A DNA stretch of 64,000 bases from Prevotella sp. (GTDB lineage Bacteria > Bacteroidota > Bacteroidia > Bacteroidales > Bacteroidaceae), in the NCBI GenBank assembly GCA_016281815.1, contig JAEEJK010000083.1:41312-105311 (forward strand), in the 5' to 3' direction. The notes beneath the pieces are model-generated. The model saw nothing but the letters and a program-made list of their open reading frames with translations, was not told the origin of the DNA and did not search any database. The position numbers and the translations under genes are program-made. This document shows, piece after piece, positions 53,202-60,992 of the stretch; positions within the stretch are counted from its first letter, which is position 1, and each line of letters opens with the position of its first letter.

Positions 53202-53744
53202 TTACGGAGCCACAATAACCTTCAGCAACCCATCCATGCCTGCGTAATTCCTTGCTGAACTGTATAAATAATCTGAAGGGTCTTGAACGATTTCTTGTCT
53301 TACTGGATTTAGGTGAATATAGTCAAGTTTCTGTTTGTAGAAATCATAACTATACAATTGCTCTACATGGTTATCTTCTTGCCAGAATCTATAATTGGTT
53401 ATCTTCTTATCGTTGGCACCCCGAAACCAAAAGCGGTTCATCATCCAATTCTTCCTGCTTTCCTGCTGATTATCCTGAATGGCTTTGACTACTTTTTTGC
53501 TTGTGAATTTCTTGAAATCACGCAACAGGTCTCCAATGGTATTCTCACCTCGTATCCCTACTATCATGTGCAAATGGTTGGTCATCAGCACCCAAGCATA
53601 TATGTCAAGCCCCTTGTTTTCCTGACAATAGCCCAATGACTCAACTACGATGTGTTTATACTGAGGACGAGTGAACACATCCATCCAATCAATGACAGTT
53701 GTTGTGGTAAAATACAATTCCTTGGTCAACGATAGTGCAGACAT
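53202..53744 (-). CDS. REP-associated tyrosine transposase (RAYT, Y1/HUH type)
   Basis: A 180-residue transposase. The HUH motif is T-N-H57-L-H59-M-I-V, and the catalytic tyrosine is probably Y142 in L-D-Y-I-H-L-N-P-V-R, a motif typical of RAYTs. The blocks MNRFWFRGANDKK and FWQEDNHVEQL also fit. It is complete, with no visible frameshift. RAYTs nick or move single-stranded REP hairpins. They are usually single-copy and have no classical IS ends. The flanks are REP-like islands on both sides. Confidence 0.9.
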   Translation of the reverse strand: MSALSLTKELYFTTTTVIDWMDVFTRPQYKHIVVESLGYCQENKGLDIYAWVLMTNHLHMIVGIRGENTIGDLLRDFKKFTSKKVVKAIQDNQQESRKNWMMNRFWFRGANDKKITNYRFWQEDNHVEQLYSYDFYKQKLDYIHLNPVRQEIVQDPSDYLYSSARNYAGMDGLLKVIVAP

Positions 53745-54096
53745 CTTATTATTTATTTTGTTTGAGGGTTAAAAATCAGTTCACAATTCCCAGTTCGGGC
53801 TCAGTTCGGGCAGATTTGCCGCTCGGCTCCTCCGCTTTTTCTCAGTTCTCAGTTCGGGCGGATTTGCCGCTCGGCTCCGCCGCTTTTTCCCGAAGGGTCT
53901 AAAGAATCCGACCGCACTTATTATAAGCATTTGCAGTTCGGGCGGATTTGCAATCCGACCGCACTTATTATAAGCATTTGCAATGCGATTGTTTCGGATT
54001 TAAAATCCTGATATTAAAGGCGGGCGGATTGCAAATCCGACCGAACTATAGCCAAGCGGAAATCCGACCGAACACGAGACTCGTCGGACAAAAATA
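53745..54096. repeat. Right REP-like island
   Basis: 352 nt upstream of the transposase gene. It includes two partial copies containing GATTTGCCGCTCGGCTCC (53811 and 53861 areas), a full copy at 53934-53962 (CAGTTCGGGCGG...), a mirrored copy at about 54020-54047 and an ACTCGTCGGAC nonamer-like remnant near 54078. No gene is present. Confidence 0.75.
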
Positions 54097-56361
54097 CTAC
54101 AGCGGGTCGACATCGAAATAGATCTGGAGGGAGGCGTAACGCTTGTCGGCCATGACGAGGGCTTGGGCACGCCGGAGGGCAGCCTTTGCCTGACGGAGGT
54201 TGATGCTCCTCTCCAACTTGACGACGAGTTTGCGGATGGAGAGTGTCTTGATGCGAGCCACCGCCGGCCGGTCGGGTCCCAACACACGGTGGGCGAAACT
54301 CTGTCGCAGATATCCACCAAGGAGGATGGCAGCCGACTCCGCAATGCTCTCATCGCGGTGCTTCACATAGACATAGACGACATGACAGAAGGGTGGGTAG
54401 CAGAATGTCTCCCGTTCTTCCATCACCTCATGGTACATCGCCTCGTAATCGTTGTCCACCACATGGCGGATGACAGGATGCTCCGGCGACTTTGTCTGCA
54501 GGATGACACGTCCCTGTTTTCCCTTGCGCCCTGCCCTGCCACTCACCTGCGCCATCATCATAAAAGCATGCTCGGCGGCACGGAAATCGGGATAATGGAG
54601 CATGCTGTCGGCATTGAGGATGCCCACCACGCTGACGTGGTCGAAGTCGAGCCCCTTGCTCACCATCTGCGTGCCGATGAGCAGGTTGGTGCGCTGCTCC
54701 GAGAAATCGTTGATGATACGGGCGTAGGCCGACCGGCTGCGCGTGGTATCAAGGTCCATGCGGGCGATGCGTGCCTCAGGGAAGATGGCACTGATGTCAT
54801 CCTCAACACGCTCCGTGCCGAAGCCCCGCCCTATCACCTCCTTGCTCTCGCAGCACGGACACTGAGCCGGCACGGTGTAGGTGTAGCCGCAGTAGTGACA
54901 GGTGAGCACGTTCATCGTCCTGTGGAGCGTGAGCGACACGTCGCAGTTCTGACAACGCGGCACCCATCCACAGACCTTACATTCCACCATCGGCGCGAAC
55001 CCCCTGCGGTTCTGGAAGAGGATGGCTTGCTCTCCCCCCTCAAGTGCCTCGCGCACGGCAGCGAGCAAGGGTGGCGAGAAGGGTCCGCTCATCATCTTGC
55101 GTCGCTGCATGTCGGCGATGTCCACCACCTCGATCTTGGGCAACTGGATGTCGCTATATCTGGAAAAGAGGGTGACAAGACCGTATTTCCCCGTGACGGC
55201 ATTGTGGTAACTCTCCACGGAGGGTGTCGCAGTACCGAGCAGGGTCTTGGCGCCCGCCTTGGCCGCCATCATGACAGCCACCGAACGGGCGTGGTAGCGC
55301 GGTGCAGGGTCCTGCTGCTTGAACGAGGTCTCATGCTCCTCGTCCACGATGACCAGTCCGAGGCGCTTGAACGGCAGGAAGACGGCGCTCCTCGCCCCGA
55401 GCACCACATCATAGGGATTTTCCGACAGTTGTTTGCGCCAGATCTCCACCCGCTCGTCGTCGCTGTATTTGGAATGGTAGATGCCCATCCTCCTGCCGAA
55501 AACCTTCCGCAGACGCTGTGTCATCTGCACGGTGAGGGCAATCTCGGGCAGGAGATAAAGCACCTGCTTGTGCTCGTCGAGCATTTTCTGTATGAGGTGG
55601 ATGTAGATCTCCGTCTTACCGCTGGAGGTGACCCCATGGAGGAGCACCACATTCTTGCGGAGCATGGAGAAGAGGATGTTGTTGTAAGCCTCCGCCTGTC
55701 CGGCACTGAGTTTTTTGATGTGCTCAGGGTGGGGCTCTCCCCCTTGGTTGAGCCTTCCCACCTCACGCTGATAGAGCATGAGCATCTTGCGGTCGATGAG
55801 GGCGCGCACATGCTGTGTCTTGCACCTCGAGAAATTGATGAGTTCGTCGCGCGATACCTCGGTCACCTCCTCACGGCACGTATCTCCCTCCATCGTGTCA
55901 TAGTGTGACAGGGTGAGGAAATCGATGAGCACCTTTTGCTGCATGGGTGAGCGGGCGAGAATGTTGAGGGCCACATGCAGGGCCTGCTCGTTACGGTAAG
56001 TGGGGGCGAGGGTGACGCATGTCTCATAGCGGGGGTGGTAGTCATCATCGCGCAGACCGGCTGGCAGGGCGGCATTCATCACCTCACCGACGGGTGCCAT
56101 GTAGTAGTCGGCTATCCAGTGCCACATCTCCAGTTGACTGGCCAGCAGCACGGGTTCGCTGTCTGCCACCGACAGGATGCTTCTTGTGGTGAAGTCGGGT
56201 TGGCGGTCGTGTGTCTCCGCCACGATACCGATGTAGGTCTTGCTCTTCCCCAACGGCACGGTGACGCGCATGCCGGCCTTCACGGTCTGCGCGAGGCTGT
56301 CGGGCACCTTATAGGTAAAAAGACCCTCCAGGGGAAGCGGAAGAATCACATCGGCATACAT
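54097..56361 (-). CDS. priA: Primosomal replication restart helicase
   Basis: A 754-residue PriA. The N-terminal DNA-binding domain begins MYADVILPLPLEGLFTYKVP; Walker A is G-V-T-S-S-G-K-T-E-I, the DEAH-like box is V-I-V-D-E-E-H-E, and eight zinc-binding cysteines lie in the C-K-V-C...C-Q-N-C...C-H-Y-C...C-P-C-C cluster. The C-terminal helicase domain has QMVSKGLDF and QVSGRAGR. It restarts stalled forks. I use the ATG at 56361; the longer frame reads through repeat DNA. Confidence 0.96.
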   Translation of the reverse strand: MYADVILPLPLEGLFTYKVPDSLAQTVKAGMRVTVPLGKSKTYIGIVAETHDRQPDFTTRSILSVADSEPVLLASQLEMWHWIADYYMAPVGEVMNAALPAGLRDDDYHPRYETCVTLAPTYRNEQALHVALNILARSPMQQKVLIDFLTLSHYDTMEGDTCREEVTEVSRDELINFSRCKTQHVRALIDRKMLMLYQREVGRLNQGGEPHPEHIKKLSAGQAEAYNNILFSMLRKNVVLLHGVTSSGKTEIYIHLIQKMLDEHKQVLYLLPEIALTVQMTQRLRKVFGRRMGIYHSKYSDDERVEIWRKQLSENPYDVVLGARSAVFLPFKRLGLVIVDEEHETSFKQQDPAPRYHARSVAVMMAAKAGAKTLLGTATPSVESYHNAVTGKYGLVTLFSRYSDIQLPKIEVVDIADMQRRKMMSGPFSPPLLAAVREALEGGEQAILFQNRRGFAPMVECKVCGWVPRCQNCDVSLTLHRTMNVLTCHYCGYTYTVPAQCPCCESKEVIGRGFGTERVEDDISAIFPEARIARMDLDTTRSRSAYARIINDFSEQRTNLLIGTQMVSKGLDFDHVSVVGILNADSMLHYPDFRAAEHAFMMMAQVSGRAGRKGKQGRVILQTKSPEHPVIRHVVDNDYEAMYHEVMEERETFCYPPFCHVVYVYVKHRDESIAESAAILLGGYLRQSFAHRVLGPDRPAVARIKTLSIRKLVVKLERSINLRQAKAALRRAQALVMADKRYASLQIYFDVDPL

Positions 56362-56365
56362 CTTT

Positions 56366-56400
56366 GAAAGTGGAGGTTGGAGATTTGAAGGTTGGGGGTT
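56366..56400. repeat. Degenerate heptanucleotide array upstream of priA
   Basis: Five 7-nt units (GAAAGTG, GAGGTTG, GAGATTT, GAAGGTT, GGGGGTT) end four bases from the priA ATG. On the mRNA strand they are pyrimidine/A-rich (CAACCTC type) and contain no stop codon. Confidence 0.65.
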
Positions 56401-56413
56401 GGTGCAAATTTTA

Positions 56414-56439
56414 TAGAGACGCAATTAATTGCGTCTCTA
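56414..56439. repeat. Perfect 13-bp palindrome TAGAGACGCAATT
   Basis: TAGAGACGCAATT (56414-56426) is directly followed by its reverse complement. It resembles dispersed GAGACGC...GCGTCTC palindromes of Bacteroidota and cyanobacteria. Confidence 0.75.
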
Positions 56440-56469
56440 CTATTTTGTTACGATATTTCAGTGATGGTG

Positions 56470-57075
56470 TCAGAAGAAGACGGTGAGGGCCAGTTGCCAG
56501 GCGTGGGTCTTCGCCTTGTGGTCCTTCACGGTGTCGGTCACATCCCTCACTGAGTTGATGGTGGCTGTCTCACCACACACGATATTGTAGTTGACCGACA
56601 ACTGGAAATTTCTGAAAAAAGCGGCACCTGCTCCCAAATTGACACTCATGGTCGATTTCTTGAAGCGCCACTCCCTCGCCGAATCTATCGGTTTCTTCTC
56701 ATCGTTCAGGTTGAAACTGAACTGCGGTCCTGCGAAGACGAACAAAGAGAATGGACTGTCGGGAGCGATGTCGTATCTCAGATGTAGCGGGAAATTCACC
56801 GACTTCTGCTTGATGTCGGTGACTGGATCGTCACCAATGCGAGCGTCGCGCTGGTCATAGAGGGCAGCAGCCTCCACACCCAGTCCGACAACCGGGAAGG
56901 TGATTTTTGCCACAGGCCCCACGAAGAAGCCGTAGCGGTTGGTCTTGAAGTCATTGGTGCCGAGGGAAACCTTTGTGAGGTTGTATCCGCCTCGCACACC
57001 CAGACTGAACTGCGCCAGGGCCGTCATGGGCAGCAGCAGGAACAGCAGCAGGAGGATTTTCAGTTGATGGTTCAT
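56470..57075 (-). CDS. Outer-membrane beta-barrel protein (PorT-like)
   Basis: A 201-residue protein. Signal peptide MNHQLKILLLLFLLLPMTALA, then a small eight-strand barrel with the typical start FSLGVRGGYNLTKV and an aromatic C-terminus. The size and pattern fit the PorT family of outer-membrane proteins. PorT homologues matter for type IX secretion, but many similar proteins do not. Its place immediately downstream of the T9SS operon is suggestive. The start at 57075 excludes ten hydrophilic residues. Confidence 0.75.
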   Translation of the reverse strand: MNHQLKILLLLFLLLPMTALAQFSLGVRGGYNLTKVSLGTNDFKTNRYGFFVGPVAKITFPVVGLGVEAAALYDQRDARIGDDPVTDIKQKSVNFPLHLRYDIAPDSPFSLFVFAGPQFSFNLNDEKKPIDSAREWRFKKSTMSVNLGAGAAFFRNFQLSVNYNIVCGETATINSVRDVTDTVKDHKAKTHAWQLALTVFF

Positions 57076-57163
57076 AGTGAATAGTTTATAGTGGCTATAT
57101 ATCAATAGTGGCTATAGAGGCTATGGTTGCTATGAAAGAGAGGCAGAGAGAGACAGCACTGCA

Positions 57164-58225
57164 TCAGTGCCGCTCGCGGCGGACAGAGACGCGGGTGCCG
57201 GTGGTGGCTGCCGAAGATGGTGATGAGCGGCGTGTTTTCTTCACCTTGGGCTTCTTCTCCTCACCAGAGTCGGAGCCTGAGCGGCGGTTGCCCTTCTTCT
57301 TCACTTTGGTCTTGGTGTCTGCCTGCACCTTGGCAATACTGTCGAGCGAGTCCTTTTTCGCCTGGTCGCCAAAGAGGTTGTTCTCAAAGTCGAGCAATTC
57401 CTGCTCGATGCGCTTCTGCTCCAGAGCCATCGTCGAGTCATCAGGACAGTATTGTGCCAAGGTGCGCCCCAGCATGTTGGTGGTCTTGTAGATCTTCCCC
57501 TTGTAGCGGTTGAGCGTGAAGAAATCGTCGATGCTCATGGTGGCGGCATTGTTGATGTTGCTTGTCATGATGGTCTGCTTGCTCAGATAGGGGGCCACAT
57601 CATCATATTTCACCCAGAAAAGCGGGTATTTGGTGGCACCGTCGCCGAAGTCATCCTCTCTCATCATGATGGGGCAGAGAGCCAGCACCTTGCGGTGGAA
57701 AGTAGAGGTACCCTGGTCATAGTAGGCACTCTCCTTGATGTAGTAGCCCTTCACCTCACGCGAGGGGATGTCGCTGTTGTCGAGCCTCACCTTGCCGTCC
57801 TTCCGCTCATAGTAGATGTGGTAGTTGTCGAGGAAGTCGAGCAGTTTGACTTTCGCCGACTCATCAAACACCTCATTGCCGTCGAGGCGGTATTCGTAGG
57901 CCTTGATGTATCCCGACATCATGAGTTTGAAGAGATAGGTAAAGAGGTTCATCTGCGTGCCCATCGGCTCCACGGGGTAGTAGAGTCCGGCGTTGGCATC
58001 ATCCTCGAGATTCATCTCGCGGTAGATGTCGCGCCGCCACACCACGTCATCCGACATGGTGGCGGTGGTGGGGAAGCCGATTTTCGCACGCGTGGTGATA
58101 TTGTTGTTGTTCGACTTGTTGGCCTGCTGCTGTTGCTGCTGGTTGCGGCGTGCCTGCGGCTGCGCCGACACCCCTGCGGCGAGGCATGCGAGAAACAGTA
58201 TGGTTAGAAAGCGTCTCATTGTCAT
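57164..58225 (-). CDS. gldN: Gliding motility/T9SS protein GldN (PorN)
   Basis: A 353-residue secreted protein. Signal peptide (residues about 1-22), then a Gln/Asn-rich linker (RRNQQQQQQANKSNNNN) and a GldN core with VVWRRDIYREMNLEDDAN, PLFWVKYDDVAPYLS and TLNRYKGKIYKT. In Porphyromonas, PorN with PorK forms the periplasmic ring below the outer membrane. The C-terminus is Lys/Arg/Ser-rich, longer than I would expect for the family. Last gene of the operon, nine bases after gldM. Confidence 0.92.
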   Translation of the reverse strand: MTMRRFLTILFLACLAAGVSAQPQARRNQQQQQQANKSNNNNITTRAKIGFPTTATMSDDVVWRRDIYREMNLEDDANAGLYYPVEPMGTQMNLFTYLFKLMMSGYIKAYEYRLDGNEVFDESAKVKLLDFLDNYHIYYERKDGKVRLDNSDIPSREVKGYYIKESAYYDQGTSTFHRKVLALCPIMMREDDFGDGATKYPLFWVKYDDVAPYLSKQTIMTSNINNAATMSIDDFFTLNRYKGKIYKTTNMLGRTLAQYCPDDSTMALEQKRIEQELLDFENNLFGDQAKKDSLDSIAKVQADTKTKVKKKGNRRSGSDSGEEKKPKVKKTRRSSPSSAATTGTRVSVRRERH

Positions 58226-58234
58226 AGATGGTTG

Positions 58235-59791
58235 TTAGTTCACGATGACCTCCATGGCCTGCGGCAGTTTGCGGGTGATGCCGTCGGGTCCGGTGGCCGT
58301 CACGTTGGTGATATAGAATCGCTTGTTGCGTGAGAGTTTTCTGAAGGCATCCTTCTGACGGTCGGTGAAGGCGGCGCCATTGGAGGCCATGGGCACGGCA
58401 TTGCCCATATTGTCGTAGAAGACGGTCTCGAAACTGCCCACCTTGAACTCGATGTCGAGGAGTCCGTCGTCGATGGCGGCCCTGAGGCTGCTGAGGTTCA
58501 TGAGCGATGCCTTGGCGAGGCGTCCACCCTTGAAGCGGTCGGTGCCGAGGGCGATATATGCCGTAGGATCAGGCAGTTTGCGAACGTGGAAGGTGGCTTG
58601 TCCCATGGTGCGCGAGGTGCCACGGTCGGTGCCCGTGACGGTGAAGGTGACATCCTGTCCCACGGCTGCCGGCACGGCGATGTAGTGACCGTTGCCCTGC
58701 GAGGTGAGCGTACCTCCTGTCATGGAGAGCGACACGGCGTTCTGCGGGATGCCTGAACTGCTCACGCTGATGGGGTTGTGGAATCCTGCATAGAGCACGT
58801 TCATGAGGTCTGCTGCCACGGTGGCTCCCGAAGGGGGCGAGATGACGTTGTATTTCTGCTTGAAATCGCGGCGTACCACCTCACCGTCGGCATTTTTCAT
58901 GAGGATATATCCTCCAAAAGTGTGCTCTCCCACCCCACCTGCGCTGAACGAGTAGGTGCCGTTGGGTGAGTTGATGCGTGTGCCGTTGATGAATATCTCG
59001 GGTTGCTGTGTGGTGTCCACTGCCGCCATGATGATGTTGGCAGTGAGCCGCTCGCCCGGATAGAGTGTTGTCTTGTCGGGTACGACAAAGGCCTCGAGTT
59101 TGTTGACGCGGATGTCCTTGAGTCCGATGTTGGCGACGAGGGAGTGAAGCACCTCACCCTCTGCGTAGCGGATGTCGCTCTGCAGTTTGGACAGGAGAGT
59201 GACGGCAGCCGCCACCGGCATGTCCTCAAACATGTATTCCTGCCAGTTTTTCCCCAGCGTGTTGGCTCCTTTGGGCACGTCGGTGGAGAGGTTGCTGGCG
59301 ATGATCTCTTTCTGCCGGGGGTCATCAATCATTTTGAGGATGCGCTCCCGATAGGAGTTGATGGCTTTATAGAGATGTTTTCCCTTGCCGGTGCCCGGGG
59401 CAAGCATCACCTGTGTGGCCGCCTCCAGGTCCTCCTTGTTGCGGATATGATTGAGGTCTCCGTCCTTGCCGTCAGCCTCCTTGACGATGGCCTCCTTGAG
59501 TTGCTGGGCGAAGTCATAGAGTGAGTCGGTCATGGTCTTGACACCCTGTGCCTTCTCAAACCACTCCTTCACCTTCACGGGATTGGTTTTCATCTGCTCG
59601 TCGAGGTCGGCCATCATGGCGAGATTCTCCTTCGACGAGTTGGCGGTGGTGCGCTTGAGACTTTCCTCCACGATGGAGAAGCCATCGAGCACCTCCGTGG
59701 AGATGTTGAGGGCAAGCATGGCCATGAGGACGACGTACATCAGGTTGATCATCTTCTGGCGCGGCGAGACCGGTCTTTTCTTGATAGCCAT
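58235..59791 (-). CDS. gldM: T9SS motor-channel protein GldM (PorM)
   Basis: A 518-residue protein. The N-terminal cytosolic tip plus membrane helix (KKRPVSPRQKMINLMYVVLMAM, inner-membrane helix near residues 15-36) is diagnostic, followed by a long periplasmic part made of repeated Ig-like domains. GldM pairs with GldL to form the rotary motor that powers secretion. It follows gldL by 18 bases. Confidence 0.95.
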   Translation of the reverse strand: MAIKKRPVSPRQKMINLMYVVLMAMLALNISTEVLDGFSIVEESLKRTTANSSKENLAMMADLDEQMKTNPVKVKEWFEKAQGVKTMTDSLYDFAQQLKEAIVKEADGKDGDLNHIRNKEDLEAATQVMLAPGTGKGKHLYKAINSYRERILKMIDDPRQKEIIASNLSTDVPKGANTLGKNWQEYMFEDMPVAAAVTLLSKLQSDIRYAEGEVLHSLVANIGLKDIRVNKLEAFVVPDKTTLYPGERLTANIIMAAVDTTQQPEIFINGTRINSPNGTYSFSAGGVGEHTFGGYILMKNADGEVVRRDFKQKYNVISPPSGATVAADLMNVLYAGFHNPISVSSSGIPQNAVSLSMTGGTLTSQGNGHYIAVPAAVGQDVTFTVTGTDRGTSRTMGQATFHVRKLPDPTAYIALGTDRFKGGRLAKASLMNLSSLRAAIDDGLLDIEFKVGSFETVFYDNMGNAVPMASNGAAFTDRQKDAFRKLSRNKRFYITNVTATGPDGITRKLPQAMEVIVN

Positions 59792-59809
59792 TTTCGCGGA
59801 ATTGTTGTA

Positions 59810-60841
59810 CTATGGGTTGAGGTTGACAGGTTGCACGCCACCGGGCTGAGCGGGCGCTGCGCCCCTCATATTGACCGTCATGGCCTCGATCATGCGTGCG
59901 TAGATCTGGTTGAGTTGCTCTATCTGCTGTGCCATGTGCTTCGTCTGGTCGTTGATCTGGTCGATGGTGCCAATCTGCTGGCTGGCGCTCTTGAGTTGCA
60001 TCTCATATACCTTGCAGATGCCGGTGAGCGTGCGGTTGAGATTCTCCATCTCCTCGGAGTCGCGGGTGAGGCGTATGCTCTGCTCATTGACTTTCCCAAG
60101 CATCTCAGTGAGTTTCTTGAGTTCCTCGACATAATTCTCTGTGGCCTCGGCCATCTCAGGCGACACCTGCTGCTGCTGACCGAGCCATGCGGTGGAGACA
60201 CCGCCAGCCACGCCAGCACCAGTCCCACCTGCCACGCCAAGAACACCAGGCTCTCCGGAAACACCGGCCTCTCCAGGCTCTCCGGAAACCTCTGAACCTC
60301 CAGAGGCAGGCCCGCCGCTACTACCGATGATGATGGTGCCGCCGCCGACCACACCGCCGCCAGTGCCACCGACCACACCGCCGCCAGTGCCGCCAACAAC
60401 ACCTGAGCCGGAAATGCCACCGCCGGTGCCGCCACCATAAGCGGCAGCCACGTGGCCTTCTCCTTCGGTGAAGGCCGGGGAGAGGTTCTCATCGCCAGAG
60501 AACAATTCCCCCTCTCCTTCGGAGTATGCTGGGGAGAGATTTCCTGGGGAGAGGTTTCCCTGAGGAACGTTTTCTCCATAGTGTGTCTGAAGGTCCATAC
60601 CATCGGTCGTCTTGTCGAACGGCCGATCGAAAGCGGAGATGAAGAACACGAACACCTCTGTGCCCATGCCGATGAACAGCATGAGGTTGGCCCCCGGGAT
60701 GTGGGTCAGTTTGAAAAGTGTTCCCAGGATCACAATCGACGCGCCCCAACTATAGGCATAGTTGAGAAAAGTCTGTCCCGGCACGCTGTCCATCCATTTC
60801 TGGAGCAGGTAAATGACATTGAATTTGCTGTATCTGGTCAT
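59810..60841 (-). CDS. gldL: T9SS motor protein GldL (PorL) with a glycine-rich insertion
   Basis: A 343-residue inner-membrane protein. It starts MTRYSKFNVIYLLQKWMDSV, with two membrane helices near residues 25-70 and an acidic/charged site in the second (GMGTEVFVFF). The C-terminal coiled region is IDQINDQTKHMAQQIEQLNQ. Between the helices and the coil lies an unusual Gly/Ser/Glu-rich stretch of about 120 residues (GGTGGGVVGG repeats, SEGEGE). Part of it is encoded by a hairpin repeat like that at 46109. I use the ATG at 60841; the region upstream is non-coding repeat DNA. Confidence 0.93.
   Translation of the reverse strand: MTRYSKFNVIYLLQKWMDSVPGQTFLNYAYSWGASIVILGTLFKLTHIPGANLMLFIGMGTEVFVFFISAFDRPFDKTTDGMDLQTHYGENVPQGNLSPGNLSPAYSEGEGELFSGDENLSPAFTEGEGHVAAAYGGGTGGGISGSGVVGGTGGGVVGGTGGGVVGGGTIIIGSSGGPASGGSEVSGEPGEAGVSGEPGVLGVAGGTGAGVAGGVSTAWLGQQQQVSPEMAEATENYVEELKKLTEMLGKVNEQSIRLTRDSEEMENLNRTLTGICKVYEMQLKSASQQIGTIDQINDQTKHMAQQIEQLNQIYARMIEAMTVNMRGAAPAQPGGVQPVNLNP
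60453..60556. repeat. REP-like hairpin repeat fragments inside gldL
   Basis: Two to three degenerate copies of the CTCTCCCC...GGAGAGG element on the minus strand (TTCTCCTTCGGTGAAGG at 60453 and CCCTCTCCTTCGGAG at 60512). They encode NLSPAYSEGEGE-like residues in-frame. Confidence 0.7.
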
Positions 60842-60899
60842 ATGAATGGTTTTAGGATTATGGGGGTGAGATTTGTGGTTTGAAGAGGTCTTTGTTTGA

Positions 60900-60918
60900 G
60901 TTGCGTTGGCAACGCAAC
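60900..60918. repeat. GTTGCGTT palindrome between gldK and gldL
   Basis: GTTGCGTT, GGC loop, AACGCAAC: an 8-bp stem 59 nt upstream of the gldL start. Possibly another dispersed palindromic repeat. Confidence 0.5.
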
Positions 60919-60943
60919 AAACAGGACCAATGAGCGAACTCAA

Positions 60944-60985
60944 TTTTCAATTTTCAATTTTCAATCTTCAATCTTCAATTTTCAA
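60944..60985. repeat. Heptanucleotide array TTTTCAA between gldK and gldL
   Basis: Six 7-nt units (TTTTCAA/TCTTCAA). On the mRNA strand each unit is TTGAAAA and carries a TGA. It begins eight bases after the gldK TGA. It is the inverse orientation of the array before comM. Confidence 0.88.
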
Positions 60986-60992
60986 TCTTTTA

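Larger units (their letters stand above)
52868..54072. mobile_element. RAYT transposase with flanking REP-like palindrome islands
   Basis: A HUH transposase gene (53202-53744) lies between two islands of TTCGGGCGGATTTGCAATCC-type palindromes (52868-53190 and 53791-54072). Left and right islands share a long unit of about 70-110 nt, including the TTATAAGCATTTGCAATGCGA segment and the inner inverted copy. This is the REP/RAYT arrangement: the transposase is thought to recognise these hairpins. No direct target-site duplication could be seen by eye. Confidence 0.7.

Noticed and set aside
54163..55908. A 581-codon plus-strand open frame opposite priA
   Set aside because: It is antisense to a complete PriA with all motifs, has His/Arg/Leu-rich composition and no domain; it is a codon-bias shadow.
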